DNA of 64,000 nt from NCBI RefSeq assembly GCF_028993575.1, contig NZ_CP118615.1, positions 2,976,001 through 3,040,000 of the forward strand, read 5' to 3'. The notes beneath the pieces were generated by a model. That model did no database searches. It was not told where the DNA came from and worked only from the letters and a program-made list of their open reading frames with translations. A program made the position numbers and the translations under genes. The stretch's first letter is position 1. Each line of letters begins with the position of its first letter. The stretch comes from Micromonospora cathayae. Lineage in GTDB: Bacteria; Actinomycetota; Actinomycetes; Mycobacteriales; Micromonosporaceae. Of this stretch, positions 9,733-17,752 are shown piece by piece.

Positions 9733-9942
9733 TCACACGCCGGGCGGGGCCGGTGGCGCGTCGGCGAAGGCGGCCCAGGCGGTCGGGGCGAACAGCAGCA
9801 CCGGGCCGTCCGGGTCCTTGGAGTCACGGATGGCGACCGTGGGCGGGATGACCGCCATCTCCACGCAGGCTCCCTCGTCCCCGCTGTGGCTGCTCTTGCG
9901 CCACTCGGCTGTCGGCAGCGCCGTGGTGGTGGTCGATGTCAT
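9733..9942 (-). CDS. DUF397 domain protein
   Basis: 69 residues with the DUF397 signature WRKSSHSGDEGACVEMA near residues 14-30 and a C-terminal AIRDSKDPDGPVLLF stretch. DUF397 proteins are small actinobacterial proteins encoded next to XRE regulators. Genetic work in Streptomyces suggests they act as partners or antagonists of that regulator. The start overlaps the XRE stop by 4 bp, so the pair is coupled. Confidence 0.9.
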   Translation of the reverse strand: MTSTTTTALPTAEWRKSSHSGDEGACVEMAVIPPTVAIRDSKDPDGPVLLFAPTAWAAFADAPPAPPGV

Positions 9943-10790
9943 TTCTGTCGTCCCTTCAGGATTCGGACCAGTTCGTCGCGGCTCGCCTTCGGGCTGAGCG
10001 CGACGGTTCGCAGGTGTTCCATGATCTTGGTGCAGGTACGCAGGTCACCCGGACGGTCGAGGACCATCTGACCGGCCACCGTCTCGACCGAGGCGATGAT
10101 CGGGTCCTCCGGGTCGGGGAACTCCAGGATGTGCAGCGACCCCCGGGTGCCCCGGTGGTACCCGGCCGCCAGCGGGATGACCTGGAGGGTGATGTTGGGC
10201 AGCTCGATCATCTTGAGCAGGTGGTGCAGTTGCGCCTCCATCACCCCCGGGTTGCCGACCGGCCGCAGCAGCGCGCCCTCGTCGACGATCGCGTCGAAGA
10301 TGGGCGGTTCGGCGCTGGTGAGCCGCTGTTGCCGGTCCAGCCGGACCTGGACCCGCTGCTCGACCTGCTCGTCGGTGAGCGTGTGCGGTCCGCCGCGCAT
10401 CACCGCCCGGATGTAGTCGGCGGTCTGGAGCAGGCCGGGCACCACCGACGGCTCGAAGTTCGCGATGGCGCTGGCCTCGGCCTCCAGCGCGATGAAGTCG
10501 ATGGTGCGCCGGTCCAGCAGGTACGAGTAGGAGACCCACCAGCCTGGCTTGCGCGCGTCCTTGGCGAGCTGGACGGCGGCGTCGACGTCCTCCGGCCCGA
10601 CCTTGTAGAGGGTGAGCAGCGCCCGGACGGTCGCCGGGCTGACCAGTGTCTGGGCGTTCTCGTACCGGGACAGGGTGCTGCGGGTGCTGTTGATCTCGTC
10701 GGCGGCGGCCTCGAGGGTCAGGCCGGCCGCCTCCCGGTGGGTACGCAGGGCGATGCCGAGCCGGCGGGCCCGGGCGGTCTTCGGTGCCAT
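9939..10790 (-). CDS. XRE-family helix-turn-helix regulator with DUF5753-type C-terminus
   Basis: 283 residues. The N-terminal HTH (RLGIALRTHREAAGLTLEAA, then STRSTLSRYENAQ) is a lambda-repressor-type DNA-binding domain. The C-terminal half (about 95-280) is the DUF5753 sensor domain, with ARKPGWWVSY and VPGLLQTADYIRA. The ATG at 10790 starts directly before the HTH. Just upstream lies TCCCA-N7-TGGGA (10801-10817), a possible operator for self-control. It pairs with the DUF397 gene downstream. The target is unknown. Confidence 0.9.
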   Translation of the reverse strand: MAPKTARARRLGIALRTHREAAGLTLEAAADEINSTRSTLSRYENAQTLVSPATVRALLTLYKVGPEDVDAAVQLAKDARKPGWWVSYSYLLDRRTIDFIALEAEASAIANFEPSVVPGLLQTADYIRAVMRGGPHTLTDEQVEQRVQVRLDRQQRLTSAEPPIFDAIVDEGALLRPVGNPGVMEAQLHHLLKMIELPNITLQVIPLAAGYHRGTRGSLHILEFPDPEDPIIASVETVAGQMVLDRPGDLRTCTKIMEHLRTVALSPKASRDELVRILKGRQK

Positions 10791-11018
10791 GCATCGATGC
10801 TCCCATAGATCCTGGGATCGTGTGCATGAGAGAAAGTGGATGAGAGTTGCATTCATTGCCGTGATGGTGGCAACCTGTCATGGCGTCCTCACCATCGGTG
10901 GTCGTGGCGACGGTGATGGTGAGTGACCGGAGGGGAAATGAGACGCGTGGTGGTCGGGTTCTTCTCCCCCACCCGATCACCACGTGTCTCCCACCACGGC
11001 GCACCGGAAGGAGATCCC

Positions 11019-11195
11019 ATGTCGGCGAGCGGCTGCTGGCCACGGGTGTCGCGCTGTCGTTGGTGTGCGTGCCCGGTGCTGCGGGACAACGACGGCACCT
11101 GGATCCACGCGAACCTCGCGTACGTCTGTCGGGACTCCTCCGGTGGCCTGGCCGCCACCACGGCCGAGCCCGAGGAGGTCCGGCGTGCCTCCTGA
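11019..11195 (+). CDS. small Cys-rich hypothetical protein
   Basis: 58 residues from an ATG with a strong GAAGGAG site. Five cysteines, including the cluster CRWCAC (residues 14-19) and a lone Cys37 in AYVCRD, suggest a possible zinc knuckle. The segment LRDNDGTWIHANLAYVC looks conserved in style. It stands alone, divergent from the XRE gene. I do not recognise a family. Confidence 0.6.
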   Translation: MSASGCWPRVSRCRWCACPVLRDNDGTWIHANLAYVCRDSSGGLAATTAEPEEVRRAS

Positions 11196-11297
11196 TCATG
11201 ACGTCCCGGGTCGCCGCCGTCGTCGTCGCTGCTGGCCCGGGCAGCGGCGGACGCGGCGACCCGGGTCCGACCGGACGACGGGAGCGGCCGTCCGGTC

Positions 11298-11341
11298 CCG
11301 CGTGCCGCGCCACGCTAGGGGTGGCGTGGCGCGGCACGCGG
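11298..11341. repeat. long perfect inverted repeat
   Basis: 18-bp arms (11298-11315 and 11324-11341) are perfectly complementary around the 8-nt loop TAGGGGTG. It lies in the 252-bp gap between two small genes, and no T-tract follows. It may be a terminator for the 11019 gene or a mobile palindromic element. Three copies of GTCCGGTGTG follow within 70 bp. I see nothing else in this gap. Confidence 0.7.
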
Positions 11342-11447
11342 CATCCAGGGTGCCGAGGCCGACCTCGTCCGGTGTGCTGCGACCGGCGCCGTCCGGTGTG
11401 GTGCGGCGGGTGTCCGGTGTGTTCTCCGGGGTCGGCGGTGGTGGCCG

Positions 11448-11663
11448 GTGACCCGGTTCCTGGTGGTGCTCACCGACGTCCGCCCGCTCGACGGTGCCGT
11501 CCGCAACGAGCGGACCATGCCGGAGCGCCGCCGCCAGGTCGTGGGCGCGAGCAGCCGGGCCGCCGCCGACCGGATCGCCGGCGCGTTCATGGCGCTGGGC
11601 ATGGTCCGCGCCGGCCGGCAACGGGTCAAGGTGATCGCCGTCGGACGTCGATACGGCTGCTGA
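11448..11663 (+). CDS. small hypothetical protein
   Basis: 71 residues, basic, starting at GTG 11448 (MTRFLVVLTDVRPLDG) with a C-terminal AGRQRVKVIAVGRRYGC. Codon bias fits coding and there is no competing frame. No motif is recognised. It could be a conserved Micromonospora small protein or a chance frame. Confidence 0.45.
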   Translation: MTRFLVVLTDVRPLDGAVRNERTMPERRRQVVGASSRAAADRIAGAFMALGMVRAGRQRVKVIAVGRRYGC

Positions 11664-11900
11664 CCAGCGTGCCAACCGGCCGGCACCGGGCCGAGGGATC
11701 GGGCATCGTGGATGTTATCCGGTCCTGTCCGACGGTCCGTGCCGGAGTGGACGGTTACGCACCGTATATGTGCGGTTGACTGATTGCGGAGAGGGTGGCG
11801 TCCGCTCCGGGTATCGCCACCGGCCTGCGGCCACGCACAGTAAGGTCGACCAGGCGAGCGCCGCCACGGGCTCGCGGGCCACCGCAGTCGCGAACCGGAG

Positions 11901-13004
11901 ATGACACCAGTGACCACCCCAGGCAAGACCCGAGTCGCCATCGTCTTCGGCGGACGTAGCCCCGAACACGGCATCTCCTGCGTCAGCGCCGGCAGCGTTC
12001 TCGGCGCGTTGGATCCGGACGAGTTCGAGGTGGTGCCGGTCGGTATCACCCGGGCCGGGCAGTGGGTGCTCGCCGACGGCGACCCGGGACGGCTGGCGAT
12101 CACCGACCGCCGACTGCCGGAGATCACCTCGGCCACCGGTGCCGAGGTGGTGCTACGGGCCGACCCGACCGCCAACGGCCTGCTGGTCCTCGACCCCACC
12201 GACGGGCCGCGCGCCCTGGCCGGCGTGGACGTGGTCTTCCCGGTCCTGCACGGCGCGTACGGGGAGGACGGCACCATCCAGGGCATGCTGGAGATGGCCG
12301 GCATCCCCTACGTCGGGGCGAACGTGTTCGCCTCCGCCGCCGCGATGGACAAGGAGTTCACCAAGAAGCTGTGCGCCGTCGAGGGCATCCCGGTCGGCCC
12401 GTACGCGGTGCTGCGCAGCGGCACCACCCTCTCCGATGAGGACAAGGCCCGGCTCGGCCTGCCGGTCTTCGTCAAGCCCTCCCGGGCCGGCTCGTCCTTC
12501 GGCATCAGCAAGGTCACCGACTGGTCCGATCTGGACGCGGCCATCGCCACCGCCCGCGAGATCGACGTCAAGGTGCTGGTCGAGGCGGCCGTGGTCGGCC
12601 GGGAGATCGAGTGCGGCGTCCTGGAGGGCGAGGCGGGTGGCGCGCCGGAGGCGTCCGTCCTGGCCGAGGTGCGGGTCGTCGCCGACCACGACTTCTACGA
12701 CTTCGAGGCGAAGTACATCGACGCCGACGAGGTCTGCGAGTACGACGTCCCGGCCGAGCTGCCCGAGCACGTCAGCCGGCAGGTGCGCGAGTACGCCACC
12801 CGCGCCTTCACCGCGCTGGACTGCTCCGGCCTGGCCCGGGTGGACTTCTTCGTCACCCCGGAACTTGACGTCTACCTCAACGAGGTGAACACCATGCCGG
12901 GCTTCACCCCGTCGTCGATGTTCCCCCGGATGTGGGCGGCCTCCGGGTTGGAGTACCCGAAGCTGGTGAACCGGCTGATCCGGACCGCCCTGCGTCGGAG
13001 CTGA
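11901..13004 (+). CDS. ddl: D-alanine--D-alanine ligase
   Basis: ATP-grasp ligase joining two D-alanines for peptidoglycan precursors in the cytosol. 367 residues. VAIVFGGRSPEHGISCVSA is the N-terminal signature. VFPVLHGAYGEDGTIQG contains the substrate-binding HG..GEDG motif. FVKPSRAGSSFGISKV is the ATP-grasp loop, and YLNEVNTMPGFT holds the metal ligands. An in-frame GTG at 11910 is an alternative start. A -10-like TAAGGT lies about 60 bp upstream. The stop codon falls inside a 16-bp tandem duplication (12998-13029). Confidence 0.97.
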   Translation: MTPVTTPGKTRVAIVFGGRSPEHGISCVSAGSVLGALDPDEFEVVPVGITRAGQWVLADGDPGRLAITDRRLPEITSATGAEVVLRADPTANGLLVLDPTDGPRALAGVDVVFPVLHGAYGEDGTIQGMLEMAGIPYVGANVFASAAAMDKEFTKKLCAVEGIPVGPYAVLRSGTTLSDEDKARLGLPVFVKPSRAGSSFGISKVTDWSDLDAAIATAREIDVKVLVEAAVVGREIECGVLEGEAGGAPEASVLAEVRVVADHDFYDFEAKYIDADEVCEYDVPAELPEHVSRQVREYATRAFTALDCSGLARVDFFVTPELDVYLNEVNTMPGFTPSSMFPRMWAASGLEYPKLVNRLIRTALRRS

Positions 13005-13182
13005 CCCTGCCCGGAGCTGACCCTGCCCCGAGCAGGCCGGGCCGGCGCAGGCGAGGTCGCCGCGTCCGGGGCCGGCGCTGCCGGGTCGGAGCGGGGCGAG
13101 GGTGCCGCGCCCCGGGGCGGCGCTGCCGGGGGCGGCCCGCCGGTGGCCCCGCGCCCGGGACCACCGGCCCGACAGCCGTGAC

Positions 13183-13833
13183 TCAGCCGCCCAGACAGCC
13201 GGCCGGGACGTCACCTCCGGACGGCACCGAGGCCACCACCGTCTGCGCGATCGGAGCCACCCACTGCAACGGCTGCTCGTACGTTCTCGGCACGCTGACC
13301 TGGACGGCGACCTCCCGGTCGACCGTGGTGAGCACGGTGGCGTCCGCCCGCTCGCCGACGTGCCAGCAGACCGTGTCCACCACCCAGACCGCGGTCTCCG
13401 GCGGGACGGCCGGCTCCGGCACGCCGCAGGCCACGGTGAGGGCCGGGTCGCCGTACGCGGCGTTCTGCTCGGCTCCGGCGGTGACCGGCCGCTGCGGCAG
13501 CTCCCGGACCGTCGGCGGAAGCTGGGACAGCAACGCCCGGCAGACCGTGGCGGGCCGCTCGGCCAGCGGCGCGGCGGGCATCTCCACCGGGGCGGTGGAC
13601 TGCGGGCGGGCCGCCGACGCGCTCGGGCTCGGGCCCGGACCGGCCGGTTCGTCCGGCGCGAGCGAGGCGAAGGTGAATCCGGCCACGGCCACCGTGACCG
13701 GCACCGCGACCAGCGCGGAGATCAGGGCCGCGTTCCGGGTCGACCGGTCCCAGCCGCGCCGCTTCGGCGGGTCGCCGCCGCTGGCCGCCGGGGTGTCCGC
13801 GGGGTCGCCGGGGGGAGTCTTCTGCTCGTCCAC
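13183..13833 (-). CDS. DUF3515 membrane-anchored protein
   Basis: 216 residues. A cytosolic, basic N-terminus (PKRRGWDRSTR) precedes one transmembrane helix (ALISALVAVPVTVAVAGFTF, about 36-55). A Pro/Ser linker and an extracellular DUF3515 domain with paired cysteines follow. Function unknown. The GTG at 13833 follows the Lrp-like gene's stop with no gap, so they form one transcript. In mycobacteria the family also lies between ddl and thiL. Confidence 0.85.
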   Translation of the reverse strand: MDEQKTPPGDPADTPAASGGDPPKRRGWDRSTRNAALISALVAVPVTVAVAGFTFASLAPDEPAGPGPSPSASAARPQSTAPVEMPAAPLAERPATVCRALLSQLPPTVRELPQRPVTAGAEQNAAYGDPALTVACGVPEPAVPPETAVWVVDTVCWHVGERADATVLTTVDREVAVQVSVPRTYEQPLQWVAPIAQTVVASVPSGGDVPAGCLGG

Positions 13834-14067
13834 TTACAGTCGCACCACCGAACAGGTCAGGGTACGGGTGATGCCGGGCACCATCTGCACCTTGCTGACG
13901 ATCAGTTTGCCGAGCTCGTCGACGGTGTTCGCCTCGGTGAGGACGACCACGTCGTACGGCCCGGTGACGGCGTCGACCCGGACCACGCCGGCAAGGTCCG
14001 CGATCACACCGGCCACGTCACGCGCCCGGCCCACCTCTGTCTGGATGAGGATGTACGCCTGTACCAC
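13834..14067 (-). CDS. stand-alone Lrp/AsnC ligand-binding domain protein
   Basis: 77 residues, VQAYILIQTEVGRARDVAG onwards, matching only the RAM effector-binding domain of Lrp/AsnC regulators, with no DNA-binding part. Such proteins form oligomers that bind amino acids. The GTG at 14067 has GGAGG nine bases upstream. Immediately followed by the DUF3515 gene. The ligand is unknown. Confidence 0.85.
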   Translation of the reverse strand: MVQAYILIQTEVGRARDVAGVIADLAGVVRVDAVTGPYDVVVLTEANTVDELGKLIVSKVQMVPGITRTLTCSVVRL

Positions 14068-14162
14068 GACTCGACCTCCGTCCGCCGCCGCCAGGGGCGG
14101 CCCGAGGAGTGAAACTACCCTACCGAGCAGGTCCGATCCCGATCGGTGGTCAAGGAGAAGCG

Positions 14163-14215
14163 GTGAGCGAGCACAGCGGTGGGAGCGCATGAGCACTGAC
14201 GGGGTGACGCGGTGA
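14163..14215 (+). other. chain of two overlapping mini-ORFs leading into thiL
   Basis: AAGGAG precedes GTG 14163, a 9-residue frame (VSEHSGGSA) whose stop overlaps ATG 14189 (ATGA). That begins an 8-residue frame (MSTDGVTR) whose stop overlaps the thiL GTG (GTGA). thiL lacks its own Shine-Dalgarno site, so coupled reinitiation is possible. Similar GAGCGAGC...ATGAGCAC stretches are, from memory, common before actinobacterial genes. Confidence 0.4.
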
Positions 14216-15150
14216 GGGTCACGGGTACCGGTGAGTTCGGCCTGATCGACCGGGTGACCGCCCGGTTGCCGGCCGGGGCGGCCTGCCTGCTCGGTCCCGG
14301 CGACGACGCGGCGGTGGTGGCCGCCCCGGACGGCCGGGTGGTCGCCTCCACCGACGTACTGGTGGAGGGGCGGCACTTCCGGCGGGACTGGTCCGGCCCG
14401 GTGGACGTCGGGCACCGGGCGGCGGCGGCGAACCTGGCCGACATCGCCGCCATGGGGGCCACCCCGACCGCGTTGCTGGTCGCCCTCTGCCTCCCCGTCG
14501 ACCTGGACGTGGCGTGGGCCGAAGGGCTGGCCGACGGGCTCGGCGCGGAGGCCGCCACGGTGGGGGCGACGGTGGTCGGCGGGGACATGTCCGCCAGCCC
14601 GACCCTGACCGTCGCGGTGACCGCCCTCGGGGACCTGGGCGGACGGCCCCCGGTGGTCCGTTCCGGCGCGCGGCCCGGGGACGTGGTCGCGCTGGCCGGC
14701 CGGATCGGGTACGCCGCCGCCGGCTACACCGTGCTGTCCCGGGGTTTCCGGACACCGAAACTGCTGGTCGAGGCGTACCGGCGGCCGGAGGTGCCGTACC
14801 CGGCCGGCCCGTACGCGGCCCGGCTCGGCGCCACCGCCATGATCGACGTCTCGGACGGGCTGCTCGCCGACCTCGGGCACGTGGCGCGGGCCAGCGGGGT
14901 CGCCGTCGACGTCCGGCGGGACGCCTTCGAGGTGCCCCGGCAGATGGCCGACGCCGCCCAGGCGCTCGGCGTCGACCCGTACACCTGGATCCTCGGCGGG
15001 GGCGACGACCACGCGCTGGCCGCGACCTTCCCGCCGGCGGTGGCGCTGCCGCCGCCGTGGCGGCCGATCGGCCGGGTGTCCGAGGGGGCCGGGGTGAGCG
15101 TGGACGGCCGGCCGTGGGAGGGCCCGGCCGGCTGGGACCACTTCCGCTGA
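14212..15150 (+). CDS. thiL: thiamine-monophosphate kinase
   Basis: Phosphorylates thiamine monophosphate to the pyrophosphate cofactor. 312 residues of the PurM/AIR-synthase fold. GPGDDAAVV is the N-terminal ATP/metal motif (near residue 27), followed by STDVLVEGRHF, MGATPTALLV and the second metal region VGGDMSASPT. ILGGGDDHALAATF is near the C-terminus. The GTG at 14212 is chosen from the GEFGLIDRV alignment, and its position in the coupled mini-ORF chain supports it. Confidence 0.95.
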   Translation: MRVTGTGEFGLIDRVTARLPAGAACLLGPGDDAAVVAAPDGRVVASTDVLVEGRHFRRDWSGPVDVGHRAAAANLADIAAMGATPTALLVALCLPVDLDVAWAEGLADGLGAEAATVGATVVGGDMSASPTLTVAVTALGDLGGRPPVVRSGARPGDVVALAGRIGYAAAGYTVLSRGFRTPKLLVEAYRRPEVPYPAGPYAARLGATAMIDVSDGLLADLGHVARASGVAVDVRRDAFEVPRQMADAAQALGVDPYTWILGGGDDHALAATFPPAVALPPPWRPIGRVSEGAGVSVDGRPWEGPAGWDHFR

Positions 15151-15376
15151 CCCCCGCCCGCGACGGTTCCCACCGGCCCGCACCCGTTCCCGCCCGTGAT
15201 CACTTCGGCGGCCCGGGACCTTCCCGCCCGCCCGCGACCACGTCCGTCGGCGGCCGGTCGGGAACCCGCCGGTCGAGGGCCCGCCGCCCGGGGACCCGCC
15301 CGCCCGGAGGGTGACGTACGACCGATCGGGGGCGGTCGGCCCGCTCCCGGGCCGGCCGCGGTCGTACGCTGCCGGG

Positions 15377-15844
15377 GTGAGCGACATCGAGATCCGCCTG
15401 CTGCGTTTCGACGCCGAGGTGGCGCAGCGGCTGGTCCGGGCGGCCCTGGCCGACCTGGGGGCCCGCTACGGCGGCAGCGGCGACGAGACGCCGGTGGCCG
15501 CGGCCGAGTTCGAGCCGCCGGACGGCGCGTTCCTGGTGGCGTACCTCGACGGGGAACCGGTCGGCTGCGGGGGCTGGCGCAGCCACGGTGACACCGGCGA
15601 GCTGGCCGAACTGAAGCGGATGTACACCGCCCCGGCGGCGCGGGGCCGCGGCGTGGCCCGCGCGGTGCTGGCGGCGGTCGAGCGTTCGGCCCGGGAGCAG
15701 GGCCGCAAGCGACTCGTCCTGGAGTGCGGCGACAAGCAGCCGGAGGCGATCGCCATGTACCAGGCCGCCGGCTACGAGCGCATCCCCAACTTCGGCTTCT
15801 ACCGGGACGCCCCCGGCTGCCTCTCCTTCGGCCGCACCCTCTGA
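15377..15844 (+). CDS. GNAT-family N-acetyltransferase
   Basis: 155 residues. The acetyl-CoA loop is RGRGVARAVLAAVE (Q/RxxGxA type, about residues 95-108). The C-terminal IAMYQAAGYERIPNFG is typical of small-molecule acetyltransferases. The GTG at 15377 is 7 nt after a TACGCT -10 hexamer (15365-15370), which suggests a leaderless transcript. An earlier in-frame GTG at 15311 would add low-complexity residues. Substrate unknown. Confidence 0.85.
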   Translation: MSDIEIRLLRFDAEVAQRLVRAALADLGARYGGSGDETPVAAAEFEPPDGAFLVAYLDGEPVGCGGWRSHGDTGELAELKRMYTAPAARGRGVARAVLAAVERSAREQGRKRLVLECGDKQPEAIAMYQAAGYERIPNFGFYRDAPGCLSFGRTL

Positions 15845-15911
15845 CCCCGGGGGTGGGCCGACCGGGCGGACCCCGGGACCAGCGCGGCCGGTGTGCCGGG
15901 CCGGGGCGGGT

Positions 15912-17162
15912 TCAGGTGACGGTGAACCGGACCCGGGCGGCGGCGGTCCGGGCGTTCCGCTCCGCCTCGGCCGGGTCGGCCCCCCAGGTCAGCACGTGGC
16001 CGCTGCGCTGCCCGGAGGAGACCACCGGCACCACCCGGTCACCGACCGCCACGTCGACGGAGAGGTCGAGCACCCCGGGCGACCGGCGGGCCTGACGGAC
16101 GTCCTCGACGGCGGTCACCGTGCCGGGCGGGGCGAGCAGGAACTCCACCGCCGCCGCCCCGGTGGCCCGGTCCGGCAGCGTCGGCCGCTCCCCGGCCAGC
16201 ACCCGCAGGTACGCCTCGACGAACGACACCTCGTAGGCGACCGCGATCAGCGCGGCGATCAGGTCACCGGGGAGCCGGGCGGCGCACTCCACCAGGGTCG
16301 GCACCCCGTCCACGACGATCCACTCGCTGTGCAGCACGCCGGTGCGGAACCCGGCCGCGGCGGCCAGCCGGGCGGCCGCGTCGAGCAGTTCCCGGCGGGC
16401 CGGGTCGGGCAGGGCGGCCGGGACGGTGTGACCGGTCTCGACCGGATGCCGGCCGGGCAGCACCCGCTTGCCGGTGACGTTCCCGAAGAGCACCTCGCCC
16501 TCGGCGAGCAGCAGTTCGACGCTGTGTTCCGGGCCGGTCAGCCGCGCCTCGACCAGTACCCCGGTGGGGGCGGCGACCTGCTCCGGGGCCCCGTCCGGGC
16601 AGGCGGTGGCCGTCCAGGCGGCGGCGATGTCGGCCGGGTCGTCGATGAGCTGCACGCCGAGGCTGCCGGCCCGGCGGGTCGGTTTGAGCACGCAGGGCCC
16701 ACCCACCCGGCGGGCGAACGCCTCCGCCTCGGCCGGCGTCGACACCAGCGCGTACGCCGGGTTGGGCAGGCCGTGGTCGGCGGCGAGCCGCCGCATCCGG
16801 TGCTTGTCGGTGAAGGTCGCGGCGGCGGTCGGGCCGCCACCGGGCCGGCCGAGCCGCTCGGCGAGCCGGGCGGCGGCGGTGACGGTGTACTCCAGGCCGG
16901 GCATGACCACCCGGGCGGCGGCCAGCCCCGGCTCGGCGGCCAGCAGCGCGTCGAGGTCGAGCCCGTCCCGGTACGCCGCCGGCACCACCCGGGAGACGTA
17001 CGGCAGCCCGGCCAGCGTCCGGTGCAGGTCCCGGCGACGGATCACGTCCGGGTCCTCGACGATCACGGTGCTGCCGGCGGGCAGGATCTCGCCGAGCACG
17101 CCGAGCACCCCCGGCGGCACTCCGACGATGACCAGTTCGTCGCGACCAAGGCTCAGCGCCAC
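15912..17162 (-). CDS. ATP-grasp domain enzyme, substrate unknown
   Basis: 416 residues. An N-terminal VIVGVPPGVLG Rossmann-like segment is followed by an ATP-grasp domain. TDKHRMRRLAADHGLPNP starts the ATP-binding lobe and CVLKPTRRAGSLGVQLI is the glycine-rich ATP loop. LHSEWIVVDGVPTLVECAARLPGD carries the Glu/Asn-type metal ligands. It resembles the carboxylate-amine ligase relatives of biotin carboxylase and L-amino acid ligases. The GTG at 17162 has GGAGG upstream. It is convergent with the GNAT gene. It could make a dipeptide or acyl-amide, but nothing nearby names a substrate. Confidence 0.82.
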   Translation of the reverse strand: MALSLGRDELVIVGVPPGVLGVLGEILPAGSTVIVEDPDVIRRRDLHRTLAGLPYVSRVVPAAYRDGLDLDALLAAEPGLAAARVVMPGLEYTVTAAARLAERLGRPGGGPTAAATFTDKHRMRRLAADHGLPNPAYALVSTPAEAEAFARRVGGPCVLKPTRRAGSLGVQLIDDPADIAAAWTATACPDGAPEQVAAPTGVLVEARLTGPEHSVELLLAEGEVLFGNVTGKRVLPGRHPVETGHTVPAALPDPARRELLDAAARLAAAAGFRTGVLHSEWIVVDGVPTLVECAARLPGDLIAALIAVAYEVSFVEAYLRVLAGERPTLPDRATGAAAVEFLLAPPGTVTAVEDVRQARRSPGVLDLSVDVAVGDRVVPVVSSGQRSGHVLTWGADPAEAERNARTAAARVRFTVT

Positions 17163-17211
17163 TGGGCGGCCCTCCGGGGGTGGTTCCGTCGCGCGCACTG
17201 CGCCGACCGGC

Positions 17212-17295
17212 CGACACGACAGTGCCGGACGGTCGACCCCGACACGACGGCATCGGTGGGTCGACTCCGACACGACAGTGCCGGCGGGTCGCATC
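17212..17295. repeat. three 28-bp tandem repeats
   Basis: The nonamer CGACACGAC recurs at 17212, 17240 and 17268, exactly 28 bp apart. The flanking CGGTCGAC-like sequence diverges between copies. It lies between the ATP-grasp start and the rpmB terminator. There are no spacers, so it is not CRISPR. Confidence 0.7.
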
Positions 17296-17306
17296 CGACC
17301 CGCCGG
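17281..17306 (-). terminator. rpmB terminator hairpin
   Basis: CCGGCGGGTCG (17281-17291) and CGACCCGCCGG (17296-17306) form a perfect 11-bp stem with a CATC loop, 34 bp beyond the rpmB stop on the minus strand. Confidence 0.7.
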
Positions 17307-17340
17307 CAGTGACGACGGTGAAAGTGGCGGGGTTACCGCG

Positions 17341-17532
17341 TCAGGCGCGGGTGACCTTGCCGGCCTTGATGCACGAGGTGCAGACCTTCAGCTTCTTGGT
17401 GTTGCCGCCACCGGCCGGGGTACGCACCGACTGGATGTTCGGGTTCCAGCGGCGGTTGGTCCGCCGGTGCGAGTGGGACACGTTGTGGCCGAAGCCCGGC
17501 CCCTTGCCACAGACGTCGCACACGCTAGCCAC
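17341..17532 (-). CDS. rpmB: 50S ribosomal protein L28
   Basis: 63 residues ([21 protein letters not shown] at the start). CxxC pairs at VCDVC and VCTSC make this the zinc-binding (C+) form of L28. The GTG at 17532 has CAGGAG upstream. It is transcribed alone and away from the DAK2 gene, with a hairpin downstream. A 22-bp palindrome covers its likely promoter. L28 of this form is often present with a zinc-free paralog elsewhere, which cannot be seen here. Confidence 0.97.
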   Translation of the reverse strand: MASVCDVCGKGPGFGHNVSHSHRRTNRRWNPNIQSVRTPAGGGNTKKLKVCTSCIKAGKVTRA

Positions 17533-17583
17533 GGGATACTCCTGGGATTGTTCGTTCACGAGGGTCGCCGGCAGGTGCTGCCC

Positions 17584-17605
17584 GGGCAACCTGGCCAGGT
17601 TACCC
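17584..17605. promoter_or_regulatory. near-perfect 22-bp palindrome over the rpmB promoter
   Basis: GGGCAACCTGG (17584-17594) is followed directly by CCAGGTTACCC (17595-17605), an 11+11 palindrome with one mismatch. On the minus strand it contains TAACCT, a plausible -10 for rpmB. It is a candidate operator for an unknown dimeric regulator. It does not resemble the Streptomyces Zur box. Confidence 0.45.
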
Positions 17606-17752
17606 GATACCCCCGGGGACCAGCCAACCGGCTCCCGACCCGCCGGGACCACCGCCCGTCACCGCACCCACCGCCGTCCGGCGAACCGGTGTGCCGGGCC
17701 GCCCGGCGGTGATGTCCGGCGGCTGTCGGTGCCCGCCAGTAGGCTTCTCGCC

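Noticed and set aside
17212..17295. CRISPR array
   Set aside because: Three 28-bp units are directly contiguous, with no spacers and no cas genes.
17180..17752. N-terminal extension of the DAK2 protein over rpmB
   Set aside because: It is antisense to rpmB and lacks similarity; GTG 17753 is at the family start and matches a leaderless promoter.
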